From Eopsaltria australis (lineage: Eukaryota; Chordata; Aves; Passeriformes; Petroicidae), in contig JAVTVJ010000130.1 in assembly GCA_034509425.1 (NCBI GenBank), positions 1,915,501-1,979,500 of the forward strand: a stretch of DNA of 64,000 bases. Reading direction: 5' to 3'. The translations under genes were made by a program, and so were the position numbers. Positions 27,001 to 38,910 of the stretch are shown here, piece after piece (positions within the stretch are counted from its first letter, which is position 1; each line of letters starts with the position of its first letter). Below the pieces are notes generated by a model. It was not told the origin of the DNA, made no database searches, and saw nothing but the letters and a program-made list of their open reading frames with translations.

Positions 27001-30000
27001 GTTCTTTCTTGCTGTTTTATTCTGAAGGAACTCAGGATAAATATGATTATGGGTCGAGATTTTTCCTAAATAACAATGGGGATTTTTCTGCAAATTACTA
27101 CTGCTTTTGAAAGAGCTCTAATACTTTAAGCAGTGATAAAGTGGCAGCTGTACATGTTTAATTTCTGAGAGCCAGGGCATAATGCACAAACATTAATCCC
27201 TCCAGCTGTCCAGTAATTAAACATCATGTAAAGCCCAGAGGATATCATTGCTGTGCTACCTTATCTTATTTATGAAGGACTTGCATTTGTTGAATCTAGC
27301 AATTCTTTTTTCCTTCTTGGAAATATTTGTAAATTCTTCCACCATGGCAAGTGCACTGAAGCTACAGCTACCTTCTATAAAATGCCAGGAATTTCAGACC
27401 AGCCATGTTTCTTTTCATCACATACTAAAATAATCATGAATAATGACAGTGGATAAATATTTCTTTTACAGGCATGACTGTGATGCTATGGGCTTTAGCC
27501 CTGTTAAAATTGGTGGGTTTCTCAGGGATAATACATGGCAAAATCTGATCCTCTGGGTTTGATGTCCCTCTGAGCTGACTGAAGAACAGCACATAATGAA
27601 TGTTAATTCATTAACAGGCAGTGAACAGAACTAACTTTGACAAAAACACACATTCATCAAACTGCAATGAAAGATAAAATCACCAAGTTAAAAGATCTCA
27701 GTAGGATCAGTGTGGTCAAATCCCAACAGGGAGCACTGGAAGTGTGACTCAGATGCAAAACACAGGTACCTTTTACTGCACAAAGAAGAAAACAGTGCTG
27801 GGACAACATGATGCTCTTTATAGTTACCGGACAATGATAAAAGATGATAAAACAATTTAACTGCCAACAGAAAGGTCACTTCATGTGAGTGTAGGTGCAG
27901 GAGCAGAGTGGGGGAAGGTGGCTTTAAATCAGCTTTGCCATTTCCCCCCTTCAGCTGGTTCATTACCAGGTGGATCTGCTGCAGGGATGAACAGCTTTAG
28001 CCTGCTTTAAATTCTGCCTTCAGCCAATGCTTCTTAGGTGACCTGAGGGCTGTTGAGCAGGCACTGGCAAGAGCTGATTCAAAGTTTTCTGCACTTGGAC
28101 CTTCCAAGAAAAGGACCCCTCACTTGGAGGCACTGCTGTTTTTTATGGAGAGTAGCACATGAGCCTGGAGCTTTGCCAAGAAAAGTGGAAAGGTCATCAC
28201 CTGAGTATCCTATAAATGATCTACATACACAGGAGAGCCTGTGAGCTGCCATGGCAAGGACACATGGTTACAGCTGAGCACACCTGTGCTTACTAGGGTT
28301 TCCCTTAGGAAGTTAAAAAACCTTTATCAACTTTGTTCACTTTTAATCTGGCATATCATAAGGCTGAAAATCTAGAACTAATTCTGAGATACATGGTCAG
28401 CAATGAAAAGCCTGAAGACCAGGGTCCAAAAGAAGATGCTCTGGGTAACGAGGCTGTCACTGGCATGAGACTCCTGCAGGAATTCCTGGCTATCACCTCA
28501 GCCAACTGCACAAGGTCAGTGTATGTCCCCTGCCTGCACAAGTTCCCCTGGATCACTGTGCTATAGTTTAGCAGAATAAACCATGGTATGGGTAAATAGT
28601 TTGTTCTGCTATAAACATATCAATGAATGCATCATTTCACTGCATCCAGCTGCTGAGAAAGGGGAAAATTGTGCACATCCAACTCTTCATCTGCAAGACA
28701 CAATTTCCATATTGAGTGCAAGAATGGATCAGGTGAGAACCAGTGACACAGCCAGAAGAGATGGGGCCAGAGCCTTGTTCTCTTGAGCATACCGGTGCCC
28801 TGTCAGGAGGAACATGTGTGCATTAAACGGGTTCAGTGCCATTTCAGCTGGTATAGGATGGCAACTCTTCTGTTCTAGAGCCACTCTCAAGGGCTCTCCG
28901 CATTCCTGAGCAGCTGACAAAACACTGGTTACTGTCTCTCCCAGCAGAGATTTAACAAGTTCTGCAGTAGTTAGCCAAGACCAGATGGACCCCAAGTTGT
29001 GTTGCTTTAATTACAGCCTCTCATATTTAATTTCTCTTTCAGTCTCAGTAAACACATTCGTAAGCTTGTCCAATCCATTGTGACAAAGGTTGGGTGTACT
29101 GGGAACAGAAAATCTTCACCAGGGAAATAAGGAGGCTGCCAGCACCTCCAAGCCAGCAAATTCAAGACTGCTAACCCTGACCTATGACTACAACGCACCT
29201 GGTATTGTGAAGACTCAAATTACTTCTGCTCTAAAAACTGAAAAATAAGATTTTTCTTTTTATATAGTCTTATTTTAAAAAGGCAGATATTTGCTTTTTC
29301 AAAAACTGGTTGTGCACTGGAAGTCAGTAGTGTTCTTAAAGCCTGTCTGTTGGAAGTCAATTATTTAGGCAGACGGGCACGTAACTGCCCACGTGCAAGG
29401 ATTAATACCTGCAATTAATCCCCTGTGCCACTACAGCCTGCACAGACACAAATCTGGATCCCTAATCACTGGTGCTTTATCCACGGCAGGTGAAAGAATT
29501 TGTAGTTTCCATTGCTTGTTTGGGAAGTTCTTCCACAGGGTGAAAATCTCACCATTTTGTCTCCTTGTTCTGATTCTCTACTTGTGTCCCCAAGTCTCTG
29601 AGCAGCTGCTTTCTGTCCCCACCTGGCTGTGCCAGGGTCTGCACTGGATACATTTCACATGGATTCAAAAGGCAACGATACTGTTCTGAGAGAAAAAATC
29701 CAGCAAGAATTGTATGGTCCAGAGCAGTAGCTGGAAAGCAAAGTGCTGGAGGAGGAAGAACACAATACACCTACACTGTTCCTACAGTTTTGGATGATTC
29801 TACACCAGATCATTACTGTCCTCTCCTGCAGGAGATCCTCCCTTAACTTGGGCTGGGAACATTCTGACACAGGTTCTTGCACAGCCTCAGCACAACCAAG
29901 CTTTGCTCCTGGATACCAGCACAATCTTGTTATTGGTACAAATTACCAATGCAGAAATGCAGGCATAAATAAGGTTCATAAACTCCATATTAAATCCTCT

Positions 30001-31226
30001 TGAAGAATTATAAACCCAAGAGCGAGTTATTCATATCAAAAAGTAAGAGTATACACAGTTAAAATATTTTTGAAGTGTCACATGAGGTTGCAGTAATAGC
30101 TTTATTAACACGGATTTGGAAAGAGCTTAGGGGTTTTTCTTCTGGATGCCCTCACTCACACCATCTTCAAGTCATCATCCGCTTGTTTATTGCACATGCA
30201 GGCTCTCACCACAGAAATTATTCTGAGCACAAATGAATCCCCTTCCAAACATTTATCCAGCAAGATGTGTTATTTATAGACAAGTTGGTCAGCTCACAGA
30301 GTGCTGTGCTCCAAGGGGCTGCGGGTGACAGGCAGCGCTGAAGCTTCTTATAAAATGAGAATAAAAACGTGAGTGCAGAGATTAAATTAACAAAACAAAG
30401 AGAAGAAGGGGTCTGAAGTGGTCAGGATACTGTGTGCTGCTGAGATAAGAGGAAACAGAGAAAGGAGGATTCTAAACACAGAAGAAATGGGAATGTTAAC
30501 TGAGTATCAGTGGATAGGCTTAGTGAGGTTTATCAGATTTGGATAAGTGAGAGGATAGCTATCAATCCTCCACATGCTCCCTGCTGAAACAGCTCACACA
30601 ATTGTTCTCATCCATGAGAAAAAGACCTTCCTTTGACAGGCAACCTCCCTGAAAGTGTTCCTACTACAGCCATTCAGCAGTGCCTCCTGTTTCCCTCTCA
30701 AAGCGGGTTTTGACCTCTGAAAGATGCTGAGTTGAGATATTAGGACTGAAAGCTTTTGATGTTTGCACCCACCAGGATGATCTGAGCTCTCCTGTCAGTG
30801 CCTTTTCCCCTGGTCCTCATGCCAGAGAATGGCCCATCCCACAGCCAGACTCAGCAGAGATTTCCAGTTTGTGGGGACAAAGCTCAGTCCTTAGGAACTG
30901 CTTGAAAGCCAAATTCATTTCTCACCAGTTACCCAACAACCATCAAAATGTGGCAATTTGTCCTTGGATTAAATTTCCATTTTTAAGAGCCTGCACATGC
31001 ACTAAAACTGGAAGATAAGTAAGAGTAGAGGTGCTGAAACATCTAGAACAGAAACACTCAGCTATTTCCAAATCCATTAACAGCATCATTAGGCTGAAAT
31101 TATGAGGCATTCAGAACATATTTACATTCATTTTGGGGGTTACCTAAGGCTTGAGGAAAAAAAAAGTTCAAAGCAATTTCAAGTAGATTTTTATTACAAC
31201 TAAAAGACTCCATGAGACCACTCCCA

Positions 31227-31251
31227 CTGCTGCTCACTGTGTGAGCAGCAG
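31227..31251. repeat. Perfect inverted repeat, 11-bp stem and 3-base loop
   Basis: CTGCTGCTCAC is followed by TGT and then GTGAGCAGCAG, forming a perfect 11-bp GC-rich hairpin in intron 4, on either strand. It is too short for a miRNA precursor. Confidence 0.9.
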
Positions 31252-32652
31252 CAGCATTACATCAGGGGAGGCAGCCACCAGTGTAAAAGTTGTTCTAATT
31301 TCACTAACTCATACCAGAAAAATAGCAGTTACAATTATCTTCTGAATTTGTCTCTAATTCAAGCCTCCCATTCAAAGAAAAAAAATGTACATGCTAAAGA
31401 GAAAACATTTAAGAGTTTCATACAGAAAACAAATAAAATGAAAAACAAAAAAAGGACTAAGAAAAGATACTCTTACAAAGAGTGCTAAATAGTGGAACAA
31501 GTTACTCACAAAGTAAAAGCTTTGATAATATTTTGTTTGATAAAACTGACTGCAAAAAATAAATTTATCCACAGCATTCTAATCAGAACCATAAAATGTT
31601 CATGTAAAATGTATTTTGTTCTACAACTTCAAAGAAAAGATAAAATGTGGATTACAAAGTGGGCAGGAATTAGAGTCCAAAATCCATTTTTCAAATGAAG
31701 AAACTTCAATTTGTGCTTTAATGTAATCATTCAACCCTTTCACCAGTAATCTGGAAGTAAAATAACATTGCTGATATAACATGCAACACTAGAAATATTG
31801 AGGGATGGGTGAATACACAGAACTTAGAGAGCTTCTTAACAGACTGGGATCATTTGCACACAAAGAATTTAATAAGAACAGTATTATAAATCAGAAAGGT
31901 GATTTTACTTCTGCACAGACTGCCAGGACTGATATTCCCTAAATTCTGGTGGTCTGTGTAAAAAGAAAGTTGGGAAACCAACTGGAATACCAAAGGGAGC
32001 CACAAGAATGAGTCAAGCATTCATTCAAAAGAAAATATTTGACAACAAGAAGCCTAAAGAACTAATATGTTTGGTCTATCAAAAAGGCAGCCTGAGAAAT
32101 GGCTTGATCACACAGTGTAGGAGTTTCCACAGACTGAAAACACTGTTAAAGGGCTCTTTCATTCAGCACAGAGAGGCCTAATAAAAGGCAATGGCCATTT
32201 AGGGACTGAATTTAAAACAGTTATGGGTACAGAGTATATCATTCTCTCTCTGTCCAGTAAAACCAACAAGCTATCAATGTCCAGGCCTATCTATTCTACC
32301 CCAGCAGAAGCCAGCCTGAGTCTGTGCACACTCTGCAGGGACAAGGACACAGCAGGAGCCTTCTGAGCTACCACAGAGGAAGGTTTGAACCTTATTTAAG
32401 TCCTTTCCACATCACCTGGGTGTTAACCCTAATAATAATACTTTATTCTTCATAAAGTTCACTCGTTCTCCAGACAGCCCCAACTGGAGAATCCTTCTTT
32501 TCTCTCAGTTTCTAAAAGTCACCACTCAGCACTGCAAAGCAGAGTGAATCAGTTTGTTGGCAAGAAAAGTCATCCCTTTCCATGCAATTTGTAACAGTCA
32601 CTCCAGGACTTCTATAGTCCTAAAGGGAGATGCTGCATATGTATTAACTCAC

Positions 32653-32781
32653 CAGGAGTGCAGCCAGCCTCATCAATTCCACTTTCACAATCCTTCTGCC
32701 CATCACATCTCCAGGATGATGGGATGCACTTGTTGCTTAAGTCTCCACAGCTGATTTTTTCGGCTGGACACACTTGTTTGG
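32653..32781 (-). CDS. LRP8: LRP8 exon 4: LDL-A repeat 3
   Basis: The 129-bp, phase 1-1 exon encodes [18 protein letters not shown], then [24 protein letters not shown]. It has six cysteines. The calcium motif reads IDE in place of the usual SDE; recalled human LRP8 has ADE here, so the deviation is shared by the repeat. The KQVCPAEK start and the DEAGC end match human LRP8. The acceptor is ttcttccag right of 32781 and the donor gtgagt left of 32653. The exon stands alone between introns of 14.5 and 27.7 kb. Its base composition is CpG-poor, unlike exon 5. Confidence 0.96.
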
Positions 32782-35309
32782 CTGGAAGAAAGAAACCAAA
32801 GAAACAAACAGAAGTTAAATATATTTCTAAACATTTCTACCATTGTTTACACTGTTAAAATTACTTTTACTTTGAATGGCTCGGTCCTGAGCCATATTGG
32901 AATGAAATCCCAATTCAGCTTGCTGCCTCTTCAGTCAGGTCTCCCTGCACAGGCTGCCCTGGGAATATGGCCCTTCCTGTCCCTCCAGCCTGTGCCTGCC
33001 CTGGCCAACCCCTTCCAGGAACATGCAAATAAAACAAACACCACCCCTCACTCTTAGTTTCGAGCCTAACTCAGCCAAAATGAATTGACACAGTTGTTTC
33101 AAGAGAGCAACAAGGATTCCAGCTGAGAATTGGGGGCTGGTTGTCACAGGGAGGGATGCCCAGGGCAGCACCAGCAGTGCCCAGCTCTGCCTCCCTGCCC
33201 AGCACTGAGCTGGGGCTGTTCAGTCACTGCCCCTCACACAGCACAGAAGCTCTGCACAAACCACCTCCAGCATAGCCAGGGAAAATGAATTCTCTGATTT
33301 TGGTACAAGGGGGTACATCTGTGTTTGGTAATGCAAGGCAATTTCTAAATGTAATTATCTGGGCAGACTGTGGTCAGCAAAGCTGAGGAAAAAAGCAGTA
33401 AGGAAAAGCAGGAACTTGCACATATTTAACAAACTGAGCTGTAACTGCATAAATTGAAGGCAACTGTGATGTCAGACATGGAGACACAGGAGGATCTGCA
33501 TAAGCAAAAACTCCAGTACAGGCAAGAACACAACTATGAAAAAGAATCTGCCAGTATTCAAGTAAGCTGTGAAGCTCATTCTCTCATAACTAGTTTGCAT
33601 TGCTAAAACTCCTATTTTTTTTTCCCTTCATACTAGTGTAAAGAGCAACAGATCTACATTTATTGTGACAAGGCTGCTGAAATGCAAAATGTTCTACACT
33701 TTAAACAATTGTTTAGCATTCTGGAATCATCATCCAGTTTGGCAGGATTTGCTCATTAAACAGACCAATCTCTCTCTTCAAAAAAGTACGTGTTTTCAAA
33801 TAGTTCTTCCACTGGTATTAATTATAATTATACTGTGTATGGCTGCAGGTCTACTGAACAAGGAGGAACCTAAATTCTAAATTTAAACCGTCACACTACC
33901 CTGCCCTGGTAAAGGTATTTACACAAAGTCAATCAGCTTCCCAAGTGCTGAGTGAGAGAGGATGAAAACTTTACCTCCCACCTACAAAAGGAGGCTGTGA
34001 AAGGGCATCTTACAGCCCCAAAGCCACTTGGAGAGCAGGGACATTTAATGCCTGGATTTCTCTGTCTTAGCGCCTTGGAGTGCTATAAGAAGCAGTTTTG
34101 AGAAGCTGTGGGCAACCAATACATCAAGAAAAATTAGGTCCTGCCACAGACAGACAGTTAATAACAGATGTAATGAAGTTTTATAACCCTGAGGCATGAC
34201 AGCATTTCTGTTGAAATTTGCTTGCTGCATACCTAAATAACATTTATGAATGTTGCATGATTACAGGGGGGAGAAAAAAAGGGATCCTTACTTAGGCTTC
34301 TGGATTATTTTCCAGCAAATCAGTAATAAAAATCATTGGAAGGTTCCCCAACAAGACCCCACCAGGATCAGTGTACCTGCCAGCTCAGGCCAGTCCTGTG
34401 TCCCTGTCCCCCTAAGCTGCAGGTTTTGTAGCACAGCTGCAGTAAGGGCTGGATTGGACTGGCATACTGGGAAAACCGGGTTACTAAAAATGTCACAGAG
34501 ACATTTGTTAATCAGGTTATCGGTCCACATCCCCTAAAAATTGTTCTAGTTCTTCTTGCTCTGGTTCTGGTGATGGGAAAGAGAATTTGTTTCGATGCCA
34601 ATTAGGACCAGTTCTTCCATCCTCACTGTAAATCTCCATTGAGAACCAAGTGGGTTAAGAGAGGTGAGAACATGTTCCACACACCTGATTTTGAAGAAGG
34701 TGAAATAACATTATAAAATGGTATCATCACACAGTGGAATCATCAACCAGCAAACAGGTTACTCATTGGTCACAGCTTTAAGTATGGGCATTACTTTTGC
34801 TTGGCTGCTGTGGGCAGATGCTTAATAGCTTTGGGAAGCTGAAAGGTTTGGAAAGGTAGGAACAGAAGGCTCCTATTTATGGAAAGCAATCTCTGTGTTA
34901 ATCATCTCCCTGACAGAATAATTACAGACATTTCAAATATGTAAATCAAAGCTTGAACTTTCAGGGATGCAGCAACAGAAGCTGCTGTTGGTCACAGTTC
35001 ACCAAATCTCAGGGTAGTGGTTTCTGCACCCAAGCAATCACTGCATGGAAGCCAATGACTTGTGAGCACTGGCAGGTAACAGAGAGGGGATCTTACACAA
35101 AATTCAAAGCAAAACTTTGGTGGAAACACACCGGCATTTCCAGCAAGTTGGGTGTTTTCCTCCCCTCTCCCTCAAGAGGCTGCAGGTGCAAGTGGAGTCC
35201 ATGTTGTTGTCCACACTATCAGAGAGGCTTTCAGCAGTTGCAGTCCAGACTTAACATTTCTGTTTCTGTGCACAGTTTACACAAACCCAGGCCTCTTGGG
35301 CTGATGTGG

Positions 35310-35341
35310 CCAAGATGTTTTACTCCCAAGATGTTTTACTC
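35310..35341. repeat. 16-bp tandem duplication, two perfect copies
   Basis: The unit ccaagatgttttactc is repeated directly head to tail. It is intronic, about 270 bases downstream (in the LRP8 sense) of the possible cassette exon. Confidence 0.9.
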
Positions 35342-35610
35342 CCTCCTTCCTTCCCTCTTTGTGCAGCCAGAAAGGAAAGGGTTAGTGCTGTGTGTGATGG
35401 TGAGTGCTCCTACCCTGGATGCATTCTGGACCACTGCGAGTTATAGCAAGATCTGCCTTTTCAGAAAAGCACCATTAAGCAACTTGGTTGAAATGTCAGA
35501 CACATCAAGACCAATTTATCACAATGAACTGCAAATGCCAAGGATGGACAACAATGGTTTATTTATAAGGAGACAAGAGCAAAGAAGACAAGAAGGTTCC
35601 ATTTACTCAC

Positions 35611-35718
35611 TACCGCCAATGGCACATTCTTCTTTCTCTTTATAGAAGGCTACAAAGTCTTTCAGAGAACCATAGAGCCTAACTGGCGCCCCACTGTTTG
35701 CTTCCTCTTGTGCCACTG
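35611..35718 (-). other. Possible unannotated 108-bp cassette exon in intron 3
   Basis: This minus-strand segment has a strong GTGAGT donor left of 35611 and a CACAG acceptor right of 35718. It is open across 36 codons when entered in phase 1, and it leaves in phase 1, the phase this intron needs. The encoded stretch includes GAPVRLYGSLKDFVAFYKEK and one Cys. I do not recognise it as any domain; it is not an LDL-A or EGF module. The open frame extends about 30 codons further upstream. Weak points: the main pyrimidine tract is 30 or more bases from the acceptor, with other AGs between, and symmetric pseudo-exons occur by chance in large introns. Confidence 0.3.
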
Positions 35719-38700
35719 CTGTGCTTTTCAGGCTCCGGACATCATGTATATTCAAGAAAGCCCAAGAAAACAAAATTGATTTACTTTCAGAAGACCATTT
35801 GTCAGGTTCTCACCAAACAGGTACTCTAAGAGCATACACAAAATGCAATTAAGCAGCTTCTACTGGTGGGAAACCCACAAGACTTTTCATCAGCAGACTG
35901 AAAAGAACGCCCTTTGTGGAAATACATCATCATACAGGTCTGAACAGCTCCTCTATCTCTGCTGAAATAACTGCCCATCCTCTCCAGACTGCCCCTTGTG
36001 TTTTTCCCAGGTTCTTCAGAAGCTCCAACCCAAAACTTTTTTTTCTACAACAGAGAAAACTCAATACTAAAATGGTTTAATTATTTTCCACCATGTGTTC
36101 CCATAAATATTTCCACTACTTTTATTATGGAACTTAAAATTCCTACCTCCCTCTTTCCTCCAGCAATGGTTTAGTTGTCAGCTTTCTTTTTTTAAAGGAA
36201 TGTTTTTTAACAAGGACCTCCTTTAAATCTTCTTTTGTCACAGCTGGCAGTACTGTCTCAGAGATGTACTAAGAAAAAAAATAAATGTTCATACCTGCCC
36301 AAGTACAGGACTAGAATCCAGTTTCTTTCCAGACAAAACAAGCCAAACTGGTAAATGAGCAACTGTTCTGCAGAGAGGAAGGGAGCTGACAGGCAGAGAT
36401 TGCTTAGGGAAATTCAGAACTCAGAGTTCTCAATCACTGAAGGTTTGTGATTCAGAAACATCTCAGTCACAAGTTTGCATATATAGTTCTTTATATATAT
36501 ATGTGTGTACACGAATGTATGTCCCAGTCTACACTCACTATTGACTTACAACTCAAAATTTCTCATTGAAGTATTTAAGGTGCATGAGAAACACAGTTTA
36601 AAATCCATCTCCTGACTTAAAATATTGTCACAGCTGAAGGTGTGTCTGACTGGTACTCCCCCTCCCTTGCCTCTTCTCCCAGCTGTGGGTGGGTGTGAGG
36701 AACACTGGCCCCATCCCCATTCACCACCAGCTCACTCTGCAGCTCAGGACAGGTTGCTGTTGTTTCAGTTTACTTCACTCAACCCTTCAAGACACATCAG
36801 ATGCTAGGTGTGATTTTATAAGGTGAGTTAGTTATATCGTATTTGTTATACTTGATCTCCCTGCTGCCTTCCTTGTGCCAAGTTATGATCAGAAGTGTTT
36901 GTGTGGGGCAGAAACATCCATGGTGGATGATTCCCATGTCCTGGGAGTCTCTTTGGCCCTGGTGCACAGAGCACTGTGAGCACACAGGGACTACCCTGAA
37001 CCCTCAGCTTTCACTGGGTGCCTGAGCTTGGATCTGTGCATCAGCAATACACCAAGACAGACCACACCGTGGGGAATGCTATCAAAGAATTGTTCCCACT
37101 AAGGTTAGGAGCTGCACTGAACTCCCCTTCTGTCATGTAAAGCAACACAGTACAAGCATCAGCCTGCTGGGATAGCAAGACTTACATGAACTTCTACAAA
37201 TTCCAATGCAACTCATCCAGCAGCAGTACTTGGGTTGCTCACCATATTTGTATTACACATACACTTGAGATCTCTGAGAAATACAGGCAACTCTACAATT
37301 TCAGTTGAAAGCAGCCCAGGCTGAAACAAATGTCATGATTAGTGGCTTAAGTCAATGAAGATTACAGCAGTGAGACTTGGAATGAGACCAGCCCACCACC
37401 AATGACGCCTTTGTTGACAGAAGCAGTCGCCCCATCCATCTGCTCCCACAGGAAACTCCACCCTGGTCAAACTGGGGCACACTGACACCACCAATTCCCA
37501 GGGCCTGGGAGCCCCAACTGCTGCTACCTGTCTGCATTTGGGAGTGTGTAAGGACAGGCTGATGTGCCATAACCTCTGTGGCAGCATGCAAAGGCACAGA
37601 AATAGTGAAAAATCTATTCTTCCTGCACAAAATGATAATTAACTTATGGGTGCTGCCTTTAAACTTTCAATGTAAATTAAGCAACTCAAAAGACAGATTA
37701 GGAAAGGCTGCTAAGGAACTATACTGCAAAATGTCAGGAACAGTAGTAACAATTGATACACCTGATAAACAATTAAGAGTCAGTGGTGTGATTTGTTTGA
37801 TGGTGACTTATGTTCAGAAGTTCCCAGGGAAATAGAAGAGAATTTGCACAGATTTCCCTCCATTGCACTGCATAGCACAGCCCTTATTAACTCCACTCGT
37901 GTGCTTGTAAGAAGGGCTCCCTTACAACACCATGTATTAGGAGCCTTTGATGAGCCTTCAACTCCTCTACCTTGAAACTGGAGGGAGAAAATAAGCTTAG
38001 CACACAAAGGGGTTCAGATTGTCTAAAAGAGATTGATAGCAGGTACTTCACTTTTGTGCAGATTATCACATTGGTGATTACCACCTCTGACATGAGAGTG
38101 AAATAATCAAAAATTCAAAATCCCAGGATTAATCCTAATTACTGAAATAGAGACTCACAGTCAGAATAACAGTGAGGTAACTTTTTTACAGGAAAAGTGT
38201 GTTCCAAAAGCACAGACACTACAGACAACCTCAAGCAGAAAGAAGATTCTCTGGTATCGTTCCAATAGTTTTAACAGGTAATATAAACTGGATTTGAGCA
38301 CAGTGCAGGGAGGTAAGAGACCTCTACAGCAGGCTGCAAAGACAAGTGGCATCAGGTTTTAGCTAAGCTCCATGACTCACAATGTGAGCCACCTGCATGG
38401 GTCAGGAAGAATCCCAGGTTCAGGGCTATCCTGGCACACCTGGAATACCAAATAATGTCACAGCCCAGCACAGCAGGCTGCACAGAAAGGACTGCTACTC
38501 TTGGGCTTCCAGTGCACCATTTTATCTTCAATTCCTGATTGCTATGTCTTACTCATCCACTTCAAATATCAAAGCTACCATCAAAGTTGGCTACAAAAAG
38601 CATTTCCTTCCCTCAGTCTGACTGGCAGGACTTCAGCTGATTTTGTATTCCTGTAAACACAGCAAATGCTCTTTTGCTGCGATCATCTGAGCACATCTCA

Positions 38701-38845
38701 CCTAATTCATCTGAGAGCTTCTCCAGACACTGTTTCCATGGCACTTCTGTTCTTTACCTGATGTGCCCAACAGTCCCTGCTGCTGAGAAACAAAGTCCTT
38801 AAATTCAAATCAGTTCATTTGTTTTGGGTAAATCCAAGTCTAGGT

Positions 38846-38910
38846 CAATGGCCCATGGTACACAGGAAGTCAAACTGGATGATTCCATGATCCTCCTTGG
38901 TCTTAAACTG
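38846..38910 (+). mobile_element. Possible old CR1-type LINE 3' fragment
   Basis: The words 'caggaagtcaaactggatga', 'ttccatgatcctccttgg' and 'tcttaaac' resemble the 3' end of older CR1-like LINEs of reptiles and birds. The match is short and from memory, so the family assignment is tentative. Confidence 0.4.

Larger units (their letters stand above)
18143..32652 (-). other. Intron 4 (14.5 kb)
   Basis: This intron lies between LA3 and the LA4-6 exon. It holds a GC- and CpG-rich shoulder at 18280-18520, a short CA run near 19473-19490, a CpG cluster at 20824-21050, an X-box-like word at 23089-23102, a TTA run near 23797-23814 and a perfect hairpin at 31227-31251. The rest is AT-rich and gene-free as far as I can tell. 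I found no clear CR1 fragment in it. Confidence 0.8.

Noticed and set aside
38394..38446. Minus-strand exon-like segment with a good attccag acceptor
   Set aside because: Entered in phase 1 it hits a stop within five codons; as a coding cassette it fails, though a poison exon cannot be excluded.
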